Made by a program: the position numbers and the translations under genes. Positions 9,315 through 18,635 of a stretch of DNA of 64,000 nucleotides are shown piece by piece. Source of the stretch: Clostridiales bacterium (GTDB lineage Bacteria; Bacillota; Clostridia; Christensenellales; Aristaeellaceae); NCBI GenBank assembly GCA_015056015.1, contig SVHD01000001.1, forward strand, positions 135,636 to 199,635, written 5' to 3'. The notes below the pieces were generated by a model. It ran no database searches and was not told the origin of the DNA. It saw only the letters and a program-made list of their open reading frames with translations. Numbering within the stretch: the stretch's first letter is position 1; every line of letters starts with the position of its first letter.

Positions 9315-9344
9315 CGATTTGTGCTATTATTTAGCGTTTTGTTC
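9311..9344 (+). promoter_or_regulatory. Candidate AraC-type direct-repeat operator
   Basis: TTAGCGATTTGTGC (9311-9324) and TTAGCGTTTTGTTC (9331-9344), exactly 20 bp apart, ending just before a -35 box. Confidence 0.55.
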
Positions 9345-9345
9345 C

Positions 9346-9374
9346 TTGTATAAAGCAAAAATCTATCGTATAAT
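9346..9374 (+). promoter_or_regulatory. Sigma-A-type promoter
   Basis: TTGTAT-17 bp-TATAAT upstream of the Gfo/Idh gene. Confidence 0.6.
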
Positions 9375-9418
9375 GAGTATAAATTGGGGATTGCGCCCAA
9401 ACGAAGGAGGCTTTTCAC

Positions 9419-10564
9419 ATGAATTTTCCCTTCAAACCGGTAAAAACCGCCGTCATCGGCTGCGGCATGATCAGCGAAATCTACTTCAAAAACATGGTAG
9501 AGGTCTTCAATGTGCTGGATGTGGTCGGCTGTGCCGATCTGGTGCCCGAACGCGCCAAGGCCAAGGCTGAAAAATACGGCATCCGCCATATGACCAATGA
9601 AGAAATCTACAACGATCCCGAGATCGAACTGGTGGTCAATCTGACCTACCCCACCTCCCATTACGAAGTGAATAAGGCCGCGCTGCTGGCGGGCAAAAAT
9701 GTTCACTGCGAAAAGATGTTTGCCATCACCCTGGATCAGGCCAAGGAACTGCGCGCCATCGCGGAAGAAAAGGGCCTGATGCTGACCGCGGCCCCCGATA
9801 CCTGGCTGGGCGGCCGGCTGCAGACTGCTGCCCGCATCGTGGAAAGCGGCCTGATCGGCGAACTGATCTCCGCCGAAATCGTGCTGGATCGCTGCTATCG
9901 TCACAGCGAATGGAAGCAGGAAGAAGAAAAGCGCTTTGCTTTCTGCCCCGGCGGCGGCTTCATGAATGACCTGGGCGGCTACTATATCACCGCGCTGGTG
10001 AGCATGGCGGGCCCCATCGAAAAGGTGACCGGTTTCTACCGCACCTATCGTCCCTCCCGTCCCTTCTGCCATCCCAAGAATCCTGCCTATGGCAAGCCCA
10101 TGACCTATGAAGATTCCCCCAACTGCTACGCGGGCGCCATGCAGTTTGCCAATGGCATGCTCTGCGGCGTCAGCATGACCACCGAAGTGCGCGGCGGCGG
10201 CAGCTATTTCAATATCCACGGCACCCAGGGCACCCTGTTCCTGGATGACCCCAACAATTTCGGCGGCCCCCTGATGATTCAGCTGGCCGGCGGCAAGGAA
10301 CCCATGGAAATCCCCCTCTCCCATGCCTACACTGAAAACAGCCGCGGCCTGGGCGTGGCGGACGCCGCCTATGCCCTGCGCAATGGCCGCAAGCCCCGCT
10401 GCGATACCGATCTGATTTTCCACGTTTACGAAGCCTGCCAGGGCTTTGAAGCCAGCTGCGATTCCGGGAAGATCTATGAAATGACCTCTACCTGCGAAAA
10501 GCCCGCTCCCTTCGCCCCCGGCCACCTCAATTATCCCGAAATGGTCATGGATAATCTGGAATAA
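9419..10564 (+). CDS. Gfo/Idh/MocA family oxidoreductase
   Basis: 381 aa; TAVIGCGMISEIYFKNMVEVF, GKNVHCEKMFAITLDQAKEL, GGGFMNDLGGYY. Confidence 0.92.
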   Translation: MNFPFKPVKTAVIGCGMISEIYFKNMVEVFNVLDVVGCADLVPERAKAKAEKYGIRHMTNEEIYNDPEIELVVNLTYPTSHYEVNKAALLAGKNVHCEKMFAITLDQAKELRAIAEEKGLMLTAAPDTWLGGRLQTAARIVESGLIGELISAEIVLDRCYRHSEWKQEEEKRFAFCPGGGFMNDLGGYYITALVSMAGPIEKVTGFYRTYRPSRPFCHPKNPAYGKPMTYEDSPNCYAGAMQFANGMLCGVSMTTEVRGGGSYFNIHGTQGTLFLDDPNNFGGPLMIQLAGGKEPMEIPLSHAYTENSRGLGVADAAYALRNGRKPRCDTDLIFHVYEACQGFEASCDSGKIYEMTSTCEKPAPFAPGHLNYPEMVMDNLE

Positions 10565-10603
10565 TTCCATTTCCATGATAAAAATAGAAAGGAAGTAATT
10601 ACT

Positions 10604-11395
10604 ATGGCAATCATCGGTCTGCAAATGTATACCCTGCGCAAGCACATGAATGACAAGGAAGAAGTATTCGAATCCCTCAAGAAGGTGGCCGCCATCGGCT
10701 ATCAGCAGGTTCAGATCTCTGTTCCCGCTTTCATGACCGTGGAAGAACTCAAGGCCATGCTGGACGAAGTGGGCCTGAAGGCTGACTCTGCCATGTGCTA
10801 CGTGATGAAGGTTAACGAAAGCCAGGAAGAATTCGATAAGGTGATCCACCAGGCTGAAGTGCTGGGCACCAAGACCATCCGTCTGGATGGCATGCCCAAG
10901 GATATGGCCCAGACCCCCAATGGCTTTAAGGGCTACGCCGCGATCCTGGATCGCCTGGGCCGCCGCTTCCACGAAGCCGGCTACACCATGTATTATCATT
11001 TCCATGCCTTCGAATGGATCAACTTTGGTCCCGATTCCCGCGGCATTGATATCCTGCTGAACGAAACCAACCCCGAATATGTTGGCTTCCAGCCCGACGT
11101 TTTCTGGCTCACCAGCGCCGGCACCGAAGCTTCCGTCAGCCTGCGCAAGTTCGAAGGCCGCGCCAAGTATATGCATGTGAAGGACTATGCCGTGAAGGCC
11201 CGCACCGGCAAGCTGGAAGATATCCCCAATGCTTTCGCTTCCGTTGGCTATGGCAACCTGAACTGGCCCGGCATCATCAAGACCGCCAATGAAATCGGCA
11301 TCGAACAGTTCGTTGTGGAACAGGATCAGTGCGACGGCGACGAATTCGAAGCCATCACCGAAAGCTACAACAACCTGCGCAAATTCGGCGTGTAA
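10604..11395 (+). CDS. Sugar phosphate isomerase/epimerase (xylose isomerase-like TIM barrel)
   Basis: 263 aa; MAIIGLQMYTLRKHM, YYHFHAFEW, EYVGFQPDVFWLTSAG, YMHVKDYA, VVEQDQC. Confidence 0.9.
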   Translation: MAIIGLQMYTLRKHMNDKEEVFESLKKVAAIGYQQVQISVPAFMTVEELKAMLDEVGLKADSAMCYVMKVNESQEEFDKVIHQAEVLGTKTIRLDGMPKDMAQTPNGFKGYAAILDRLGRRFHEAGYTMYYHFHAFEWINFGPDSRGIDILLNETNPEYVGFQPDVFWLTSAGTEASVSLRKFEGRAKYMHVKDYAVKARTGKLEDIPNAFASVGYGNLNWPGIIKTANEIGIEQFVVEQDQCDGDEFEAITESYNNLRKFGV

Positions 11396-11427
11396 AAACA
11401 TCCCATAGATAAGATAAAAGAAATTAT

Positions 11428-11532
11428 GCGGGAGGGGTATTCTTTGTGGCCAAAGAATACCCCTCCCGCACCCACCCCAAGAAAGCCGTACTGGATATTT
11501 CTGATGGATACTAATCCACTAGAATGCCAGTG
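11428..11532 (+). repeat. Intergenic hairpin-tail element, copy 6
   Basis: Perfect 19-bp stem GCGGGAGGGGTATTCTTTG/CAAAGAATACCCCTCCCGC, tail CCCACCCCAAGAAAGCCGTACTGGATATTT..AGAATGCCAGTG. Confidence 0.9.
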
Positions 11533-11564
11533 AAACGCGAGGATAATGTCGACATCCACGAGCC

Positions 11565-11626
11565 GGGCGGCGTTTGCCGCCCAGCGGATGCAAAGCATCC
11601 GGGAAAACCAGGGTCATTGACCCTGG
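11565..11626. repeat. Triple stem-loop cluster
   Basis: GGGCGGCGTTTGCCGCCC (11565-11582), CGGATGCAAAGCATCCG (11585-11601), CCAGGGTCATTGACCCTGG (11608-11626). Confidence 0.7.
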
Positions 11627-11680
11627 ACCCAATTGCGGAATAATCGAAACTTTTCTAACAACATGTTTCCCGCTGATACG

Positions 11681-11725
11681 AAAAAACGGCAACGGAGAGA
11701 ATGAATTCTCTCCCGTGCCGTTTTT
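11681..11725. terminator. Bidirectional terminator-like hairpin
   Basis: AAAAAACGGCaacggGAGAGAatgaatTCTCTCccgtGCCGTTTTT. Confidence 0.6.
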
Positions 11726-11829
11726 GTTTTCGGTTGGCCCGTGGATTATTATTGCTCGTTTCTTCAATTTTTCGTTTTCACAAGTTTCGTGCGAAAACAA
11801 CTGTGTTTTTCCATCCAAGCCATTTCGCA

Positions 11830-11893
11830 AGCCGGAGTCCAGAGGAGAATCTCCTCTGGCGCGGGGTACAGGGGGCGCGGAGCCCCCTGCCTC
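11830..11893. repeat. Double stem-loop cluster
   Basis: CCAGAGGAGAATCTCCTCTGG followed by CAGGGGGCGCGGAGCCCCCTG. Confidence 0.6.
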
Positions 11894-11902
11894 CGACAAT
11901 TC

Positions 11903-12934
11903 TCAATACGCCCGGATTTCTTCCAGGAATTCCTGCTTGATGGCGCCCAGGCGGCTATAATCCATGGCGTCGATATAATAGCGCTCCAGTTCATCATGGC
12001 GGGCCTTGGCTTCTGCCAGCGCTTCCACCGCCTGATTCAGCGTCAGATCATAAACCGCCCGGTCAAAGGCCAGCCGGGGCCCTTCCCGCCGCAGAATGGC
12101 AGCATCCAATTGCGGGGTCAGGCAGGGGGCGTCCATCATCACGGCAGTGGTAAAGAGCCAATCCCCTACCGCCACATGGGCAAGGCAGGTTGCATCCAGG
12201 GGATCATGATAGGCAAAGCGCTGGGCACGCTGCCTGGCGGCGTCATTCCACAGCGGCAAAAGCAAAGCATGCACATCAAAGCCCCAGGGCACATCCAGAC
12301 AGCAGACATTTTCCTCCATCATGGAATCCAGCTGCTGCAATACCCCCTGGCAGGTGATTGCCTGGGCAAAGGCATGGCCGCTGCCGCCTTCCGGCAGGGA
12401 GGGCATCATGGAAAGCAATTCCTGCTCCAGCGCCCGCCGTTCCTTTTTCCCAAAGGCCGCATCATAGACCGCCGCCGCATCCTGGCGCACCGCCTTTGCC
12501 GCCGTCAGATAGCGATATGCCCGGGCAAAAGCGGCGGATATTTCCCCGCTCAGTTTTTCCAGGGCGTCCCGCTGGGCCGCCAGCTGCTTTTCATTCAGGC
12601 ATACCCCCAGATTGAGAATTCCATCCGCCGCTCCGGGCAGGCGGGGATCCACAATATGGGGGGCGGTGCCATCCATGGCCAGAAGCCCCGCTTCCGGGGC
12701 AAAAACGGCGTCCAGGCTATCGGGATCCCCGGAGCAATGGTAGTATTCCACCCGTTCCCCCGCTTCCTCCCATCGCTTGCCCGCTTCCCGCATCAGGGTG
12801 CTTTTCCCCACCCCCGGGCCGCCCTTGAAAATGATGGTTCTTTTAGCCCGCTGACGCAGATCCTCAAAAAAGCCCATAAATCCGGCGCTGGTATTGCTGC
12901 CGGGAAAAAGCCGGCGGATTTTTTCCTTGTTCAT
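11903..12934 (-). CDS. P-loop ATPase of unknown function
   Basis: Walker A FKGGPGVGKSTLM; ATG at 12934 with GGAGGC RBS. Confidence 0.75.
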   Translation of the reverse strand: MNKEKIRRLFPGSNTSAGFMGFFEDLRQRAKRTIIFKGGPGVGKSTLMREAGKRWEEAGERVEYYHCSGDPDSLDAVFAPEAGLLAMDGTAPHIVDPRLPGAADGILNLGVCLNEKQLAAQRDALEKLSGEISAAFARAYRYLTAAKAVRQDAAAVYDAAFGKKERRALEQELLSMMPSLPEGGSGHAFAQAITCQGVLQQLDSMMEENVCCLDVPWGFDVHALLLPLWNDAARQRAQRFAYHDPLDATCLAHVAVGDWLFTTAVMMDAPCLTPQLDAAILRREGPRLAFDRAVYDLTLNQAVEALAEAKARHDELERYYIDAMDYSRLGAIKQEFLEEIRAY

Positions 12935-13075
12935 GGCAAATGCCTCCTTCTGATGGCCGTGATATTGCAGGGTATGCAGGAAAGAATTCATTTATCCCTG
13001 GCCCCATCATTTTTTCTCAAGCCTTGCCATCCCCTCCAATATCCGCTATAATGAAACAGATAAAGGAGGCAGGGC

Positions 13076-13780
13076 ATGAAGCGATTGCTGGGCGAAATCC
13101 GCAGGGCGGATGAAACATATCATCTGATTGCGCCGGGGGATCATGTGGCCGTTGGGGTATCCGGCGGCAAGGATTCCATGGCGCTGATGATGCTGCTTGG
13201 CGCCTATCGTCAGTTTGCGCCCCATTCCTTTTCCCTTTCCGCCATCACCCTGAAGCTGGGGGATCCTTTCGATACGGCTCCCCTTCAGGCCCTGTGCGAA
13301 AAAGAAAATATTCCGCTGCATATTCATGATACGGGCCTTTTGCCCACCCTGGAAAAAGAAAAAAATCCATGCTCCCTCTGTGCCCGCATACGCCGGGGCG
13401 CCTTATCCAGAATTGCCGGGGAAATGGGCTGTAATAAGCTGGCCCTGGGCCATCACCGGGAGGACGTGCTGGAAACCTATCTGATGAGCGCCTTGCACGA
13501 AGGCCGCTTTTATCATCTGGCCCCCAAAGCGCCCATGGAACGGGCGGGCGTCACCCTGATTCGCCCGCTGATTGACGCCAGAGAAGCAGAAATTATCCGT
13601 TTAGCCAATCGGCTGCAGCTGCCCGTGATCAAAAATCCCTGTCCCGTGGATGGGCAGACCAAACGCAGCGAAATGAAAGCATTACTGACCGCCCTGGAAG
13701 GAAAAATCCCCGGGGCCAATGACCAGCTCTGCGCTGCTTTGCGCCGGGCGCGGGAGGATAAAAATGCCCTTGATGAATGA
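13076..13780 (+). CDS. tRNA 2-thiocytidine biosynthesis TtcA-like PP-loop ATPase
   Basis: VAVGVSGGKDSMALMMLL PP-loop, NPCSLCARIRRGAL CxxC, ALGHHREDVLETYLM. Confidence 0.85.
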   Translation: MKRLLGEIRRADETYHLIAPGDHVAVGVSGGKDSMALMMLLGAYRQFAPHSFSLSAITLKLGDPFDTAPLQALCEKENIPLHIHDTGLLPTLEKEKNPCSLCARIRRGALSRIAGEMGCNKLALGHHREDVLETYLMSALHEGRFYHLAPKAPMERAGVTLIRPLIDAREAEIIRLANRLQLPVIKNPCPVDGQTKRSEMKALLTALEGKIPGANDQLCAALRRAREDKNALDE

Positions 13781-16004
13781 TGACGCCCGCGCCGGCGAGC
13801 AATTGGAAGCCATTATTGAGGAAACCATTTTCCGCAATGAAGAAAACGGCTATTCCGTGGTAGAGGCCCGGGTAGGCCGGGAAGAAGTGACGGTGGTTGG
13901 CACGCTGCCCGCCCTGGCTGCCGGGGAACAGGTATTGCTCCAGGGCATGTGGGTGGAGCATCCCCAGTACGGCAAGCAATGGAAGGCCACGGGCTGCGAA
14001 ATCAAAAAGCCCACCACCTTGCTTGGCATTGAGCGCTATCTGGGCTCGGGACTGATTCACGGCATCGGCCCGACCACGGCCAAGCTGCTGGTGCAGGAAT
14101 TCGGCAAGCAGACCCTGGAAATTCTATCCGAGCATCCCGAGCGCCTGACCGAGGTGCAGGGCATCGGCAAAAAGCGGGCCGCCCAGCTGGCCGAATCCTT
14201 CCGGGAGCAATATGCCGCCCGGGAAGCCATGGTATTTCTGCAATCCTATGGGGTGCCCGCATCCCTGGCGGTGAAAATCAGCCGGGTTTATGGCGCGGAC
14301 GCCCAGCGGAAAATCCGGGAAAATCCCTATCGGTTGATTGATGATATTGAGGGCGTGGGCTTTCTCACCGCCGATCGCATTGCGCTTTCCCTGGGCATTC
14401 CCATCGACAGCGAATTCCGCCTGCGCTCCGGATTGAAATATGCCCTGAATGAAGCCGCCATGGGGGAAGGGCACACCTTCCTGCCCCGGGAAATGCTGCT
14501 GGATCGTGCTGCCCGCGGCCTGCGGGTGGGTGGCGAATTGCTGACCCATCAATTGGATTCCCTACTTTTCGCCCGGGAAATCATTGCGGTGGATCTGGAT
14601 GGGGAGGAAGCCCTGATGCTCTCCCCCTATTTCTATGCAGAAAAAGAAATTGCCAGATATTTAAAGCTGCTGATGGGCGGCGCCCAAAGCGGCAGCAAGG
14701 CCGAAATTGAAAAGAATATCCGGGCCTTTGAAAAGAATAACAAAATCCAGTTCAGCGAAAATCAGAAGCGCGCTGTATCGGAAGCTGTATCCAGGGGCCT
14801 GATTGTGATCACCGGCGGCCCCGGTACCGGCAAAACCACCATCATCAATTGCATTCTTTCCCTGCTGGGGAAGGATGTGCTTCTGGCCGCGCCTACGGGC
14901 CGCGCTGCCAAGCGCATGAGCGAAGCCACCGGCCATGAAGCAAAAACCCTCCATCGCCTGCTGGAATTTGCCGGCGAGGAAGGAAAATTTCAGCGGGATG
15001 AGCAAAATCCCCTGAATTGCAAATGCGTAATCGTGGATGAAATGAGCATGGTGGATGTATTCCTTATGCGTTCGCTGCTGCGGGCCTTAAAGCCCGGCAC
15101 CCGGCTGATTCTGGTGGGGGACGCCGATCAATTGCCTTCGGTAGGCGCAGGCAATGTACTGGGGGATATTTTAAAAAGCGGCGTGGTTCCCTCCGTGCGG
15201 CTGACGGATATTTTCCGGCAATCAGAGGAAAGCCTGATCGTTCTCAATGCCCACCGGATCAATCATGGGGAGGCCCCCATTCTCAACCGCCGGGACAGCG
15301 ATTTCTTCTTTGAGCGCCGTCCCTTTGCGGAAAGCGCTGCCGAGGCCATTGTGGGCCTTTGCTCCAAGCGGCTCCCTGCCTTTTTGCATACCGATTTCCC
15401 TGCCCGGGATATTCAGGTGCTCTCCCCTACGAAAAAATCCGGTGCCGGGGTTTATATTTTGAATGCCCAATTGCAGGCGGCGCTGAATCCCCCATCCCCC
15501 CGGAAGCCGGAAATCACCTACGGCAATCTCACCTTCCGCCTGGGGGATAAGGTGATGCACGTCAAGAATAATTATCAGCTTCCCTGGCGGGCCGATAACG
15601 GCGAAGAAGGGGAAGGGGTATTCAACGGGGACGTGGGCTTTGTTTCCAAGGTGGATCCCCAGGACCGGATCGTCACCGTGCGCTTTGATGATGAACGCAC
15701 CGTGGAATATGATTATCAGCAGCTGGAAGAATTGGAGCTGGCCTATTGCCTTTCCGTGCATAAAAGCCAGGGCAGCGAATTCCCCTGCGTGGTGATGCCG
15801 GTGGTTGGCGGGCCGCCCCGGCTGCTGACCCGCAATCTTTTCTATACCGCCCTCACCCGGGCCCGCAGCCTGGTGGTGCTGGTAGGCAAGGAAGAATCCA
15901 TCGCGGAAATGGTGCGCAATAATTACATCACCACCCGCTATACCACCCTGCGCCAGCGCCTGGAAGAAGAAAAAAATGCGTTTCCGCCGACGGGAGGCGT
16001 CTGA
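13764..16004 (+). CDS. recD2: SF1B DNA helicase RecD2
   Basis: N-terminal OB/HhH region (TIFRNEENGYSVVEA, LTEVQGIGKKRAAQL), Walker A ITGGPGTGKTTIINCIL, DEMSMVD, C-terminal ELAYCLSVHKSQGSEFPCVVMP, YTALTRAR; RBS GGAGG. Confidence 0.95.
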   Translation: MPLMNDDARAGEQLEAIIEETIFRNEENGYSVVEARVGREEVTVVGTLPALAAGEQVLLQGMWVEHPQYGKQWKATGCEIKKPTTLLGIERYLGSGLIHGIGPTTAKLLVQEFGKQTLEILSEHPERLTEVQGIGKKRAAQLAESFREQYAAREAMVFLQSYGVPASLAVKISRVYGADAQRKIRENPYRLIDDIEGVGFLTADRIALSLGIPIDSEFRLRSGLKYALNEAAMGEGHTFLPREMLLDRAARGLRVGGELLTHQLDSLLFAREIIAVDLDGEEALMLSPYFYAEKEIARYLKLLMGGAQSGSKAEIEKNIRAFEKNNKIQFSENQKRAVSEAVSRGLIVITGGPGTGKTTIINCILSLLGKDVLLAAPTGRAAKRMSEATGHEAKTLHRLLEFAGEEGKFQRDEQNPLNCKCVIVDEMSMVDVFLMRSLLRALKPGTRLILVGDADQLPSVGAGNVLGDILKSGVVPSVRLTDIFRQSEESLIVLNAHRINHGEAPILNRRDSDFFFERRPFAESAAEAIVGLCSKRLPAFLHTDFPARDIQVLSPTKKSGAGVYILNAQLQAALNPPSPRKPEITYGNLTFRLGDKVMHVKNNYQLPWRADNGEEGEGVFNGDVGFVSKVDPQDRIVTVRFDDERTVEYDYQQLEELELAYCLSVHKSQGSEFPCVVMPVVGGPPRLLTRNLFYTALTRARSLVVLVGKEESIAEMVRNNYITTRYTTLRQRLEEEKNAFPPTGGV

Positions 16005-16432
16005 TGGAAATTTTCTACGATACCAGGAAGGATATTCCCTGCCAGCCGCTGTATGAATTATTCCTGGCGGTGGGCTGGGCCGATGAAAAAAGCACCACGC
16101 CGGAAATGATCCGGCATTTCAATATCGGCTTTCTCCATTCCACCCTGGTTTTTTCCGCCTGGCAAGATGAAAAACTGGTGGGCTGTATCCGGGTACTCAG
16201 CGATCAGGTTTTCCGCTCGGTGATCTATGATCTGGCCGTGCATCCCGATTATCAGGGCTTGGGCATCGGCAAAACGCTGGTGGAAAAATGCATGGCCTGC
16301 TATCCCCGCTCGGAATGGCTGGTGGAAACGGAAAACGCCCAGGGCTTTTATGAAAAGATTGGTTTTCAGAAAAATCCAAATCATTTTCTGCATATTCCCT
16401 GCCCCCTGTTTCCAACGCGTGAAGGGAAATAG
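16004..16432 (+). CDS. GNAT family N-acetyltransferase
   Basis: VIYDLAVHPDYQGLGIGKTLVEKCM and FYEKIGF motifs. Confidence 0.88.
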   Translation: MEIFYDTRKDIPCQPLYELFLAVGWADEKSTTPEMIRHFNIGFLHSTLVFSAWQDEKLVGCIRVLSDQVFRSVIYDLAVHPDYQGLGIGKTLVEKCMACYPRSEWLVETENAQGFYEKIGFQKNPNHFLHIPCPLFPTREGK

Positions 16433-16459
16433 CGTATATTTTTACAGGAGAAATGATGC

Positions 16460-17224
16460 ATGCTCTATGTTACCCGGCTCATCAAGGAACGGGAGGAAAG
16501 GGGCTATCCCTTTTCCGTGCCCGCCATCGCCGCCACCCATGCGGTGGATTTTTCCGCGCCGGTTACCATTCTTTGCGGGGATAACGGCAGCGGAAAATCT
16601 ACCCTGCTATCTATTCTGGCGGCAAAGCTGCGGGCGGTGCGCATCGGGCAGGGCATTATCGAAAGGGAAAAGGCCGCCGATCTGGCCCAGGACGCCTTCA
16701 CCCTGCATAAGCGCGCCAGCAAGCGGAATTTTCTCTTTTCCGCCGAGGATTTCATCGCCTATATCACCTGGGTCAGCCAGACCCGGGCGGAGGCACGGGC
16801 GGAAATTGCCCGGATTGATGAAGACGATACCATTGCAGATAAGGCCTATGCCAAAATGCCCCATTACCGCACTTTGGAGGATCTTTCCGGCCTGTATGCC
16901 CAGGATCTGGCCCTGCAATCCCACGGCGAAGGATTTCTGGATTTTTTCCAGTCCCGTTTGAAGCCCGGCGGATTATATCTGCTGGATGAACCGGAAGGCG
17001 CCCTGTCCTACGAAAAGCAATTCGCCCTGGCGCTGATGATTCAGGAGGGCGCCGCCCACAGCCAGTTTATTCTGGCCACCCATTCCCCCATTCTGGCCGC
17101 CATCCCCGGCGCTCAGATCCTGGAGGCCACCGAAAATGGCTTCCTTCCCCGCCAATACGACGAGCTGGAAAATATCCGCTTCCTCCAGCTTTTCATGGAA
17201 TCTCCCTCCCGGATGTTCCGCTGA
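16460..17224 (+). CDS. AAA/ABC-type predicted ATPase
   Basis: ILCGDNGSGKSTLLSILAAKL, GGLYLLDEPEGALS, QFILATHSPILAAIPGAQILE. Confidence 0.88.
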   Translation: MLYVTRLIKEREERGYPFSVPAIAATHAVDFSAPVTILCGDNGSGKSTLLSILAAKLRAVRIGQGIIEREKAADLAQDAFTLHKRASKRNFLFSAEDFIAYITWVSQTRAEARAEIARIDEDDTIADKAYAKMPHYRTLEDLSGLYAQDLALQSHGEGFLDFFQSRLKPGGLYLLDEPEGALSYEKQFALALMIQEGAAHSQFILATHSPILAAIPGAQILEATENGFLPRQYDELENIRFLQLFMESPSRMFR

Positions 17225-17229
17225 ATGAA

Positions 17230-17277
17230 TAAAAAATGCAGGAAACAGCATTTCACTGTTCCCTGCATTTTTCTTTT
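17230..17277. terminator. Bidirectional intrinsic terminator between convergent genes
   Basis: AAAAAATGCAGGAAACAGcatttcaCTGTTCCCTGCATTTTTCTTTT. Confidence 0.8.
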
Positions 17278-17291
17278 ATGATTCTTTTGCT

Positions 17292-17371
17292 TCACCGGCA
17301 ATATCCAATACAGCTTTCTTGGGGTGGGTGCGGGAGGGGGATTCTTTGGCAGCAAAGAATCTCCCTCCCGC
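17292..17371 (-). repeat. Intergenic hairpin-tail element, copy 7 (short-tail variant)
   Basis: Reverse strand: stem GCGGGAGGGAGATTCTTTG/CAAAGAATCCCCCTCCCGC (one wobble), tail CACCCACCCCAAGAAAGCTGTATTGGATATTGCCGGTGAA with the ~25-30 nt internal spacer absent. Confidence 0.82.
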
Positions 17372-17393
17372 AATATTTTCCCTTCCGTTCCCC

Positions 17394-18587
17394 TCACCAA
17401 GTGGCGCAGGCGTCCTGATAGAAGGCGTCCATTTCTTCCTTGGTGGGGAAATTGGCCACATACATCTGATTGCCCATGGCGCCGGAGAGGGCGTCGGGGA
17501 TGCGATCGACCATGCGCATCTGCTTCTGATATTTATTCACCAGTTCATCATGGCTGAGCTTGAAATTCTTGCCATCCCGGCGTCCGGCAAAGGCGCAGAA
17601 ATTCTTTTCGCCGCAGGCCTTGAGGGTAGAATCATAGGCGATCATATCGGCATAAATCTTGTAAACGTCGGTGGCGTTGGCAAAATTCATCATATCGGGA
17701 GAGAAACCGCCGCAGGGGCGCATATTCACTTCCAGAGCCACCACATCGCCCTTCTTGCCCATATGGGGATGATCGGCAGTGAGACGGAAGAATTCAAAAT
17801 GCACGAAGCGATTCTTCACCCCAAAGGATTTCACCGTGGCGCGGCCCGCCTTGCGGGTATCCTCGGGCAATTCGTTGACGATGTAATAGATGGAATTATC
17901 GCCGTTATTCACCACGTCCATGATGGAATTGGGGGTCACATTGCCGGTTTCAAAGATAGGCTCCCCGCGGCTGTCGATGATAGCGTCGTAGCTGTTCACT
18001 TCCGCGGTGATGAATTCTTCCATGATATAGCTCACATGGCTTTCCTTTTCATTGAGGAAGGTATGCAGATCGGCGTCATTCTTCAGCTTGTAGGTGCTGG
18101 AAGCGCCCACGCCGTTATCAGGCTTGACGATGACGGGATAATTCACCTTTTCGATGAATTTTTTGCAGTTTTCGTAATTATCCACGATATGATACCGGGC
18201 CGTGGGGATGCCCACCGCCTGATAATAGGGCTTCATCTTGGATTTGTATTTGATGCGCTCCATATCCTCCGTTTGGAAACCGGAGGTAATATGGAAATCA
18301 GTGCGCAGCATGGCGTCCCTTTCCAGCCAGTATTCATTGTTGCTTTCCAGCCAGTCAATGCGGCCATACTTGCTGATGAAGAAGGCCACCGCCCGATACA
18401 CTTCATCGTAATTCTCCATGGAATTGACCTTGTAGTATTCATGCAGGCTTTCCTTGAGTTCAGGCAGCAGGGTATCGTAGGTCTGATCGCCCACGCCCAG
18501 CACCCGCAGGCCATTATCCTTCAGATGCTTGCAGAACTGCCAGTAGTTGGTGGGGAAATTGGGGGAAATGAACACGAAATTTTTCAT
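17394..18587 (-). CDS. ATP-grasp family carboxylate-amine ligase-like protein
   Basis: 397 aa; YPVIVKPDNGVGASSTYKLKN, YIMEEFITAEVNSYDAII, FVHFEFF, VALEVNMRPCGG. Confidence 0.88.
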   Translation of the reverse strand: MKNFVFISPNFPTNYWQFCKHLKDNGLRVLGVGDQTYDTLLPELKESLHEYYKVNSMENYDEVYRAVAFFISKYGRIDWLESNNEYWLERDAMLRTDFHITSGFQTEDMERIKYKSKMKPYYQAVGIPTARYHIVDNYENCKKFIEKVNYPVIVKPDNGVGASSTYKLKNDADLHTFLNEKESHVSYIMEEFITAEVNSYDAIIDSRGEPIFETGNVTPNSIMDVVNNGDNSIYYIVNELPEDTRKAGRATVKSFGVKNRFVHFEFFRLTADHPHMGKKGDVVALEVNMRPCGGFSPDMMNFANATDVYKIYADMIAYDSTLKACGEKNFCAFAGRRDGKNFKLSHDELVNKYQKQMRMVDRIPDALSGAMGNQMYVANFPTKEEMDAFYQDACATW

Positions 18588-18635
18588 GATGCCTCTCTCC
18601 TTTGGTGTGTTTGCAGATTCGTTGATTTGCGAAAA

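Noticed and set aside
9311-11401. 696-aa minus-strand ORF
   Set aside because: Antisense to clear Gfo/Idh and epimerase genes; no recognisable motif.
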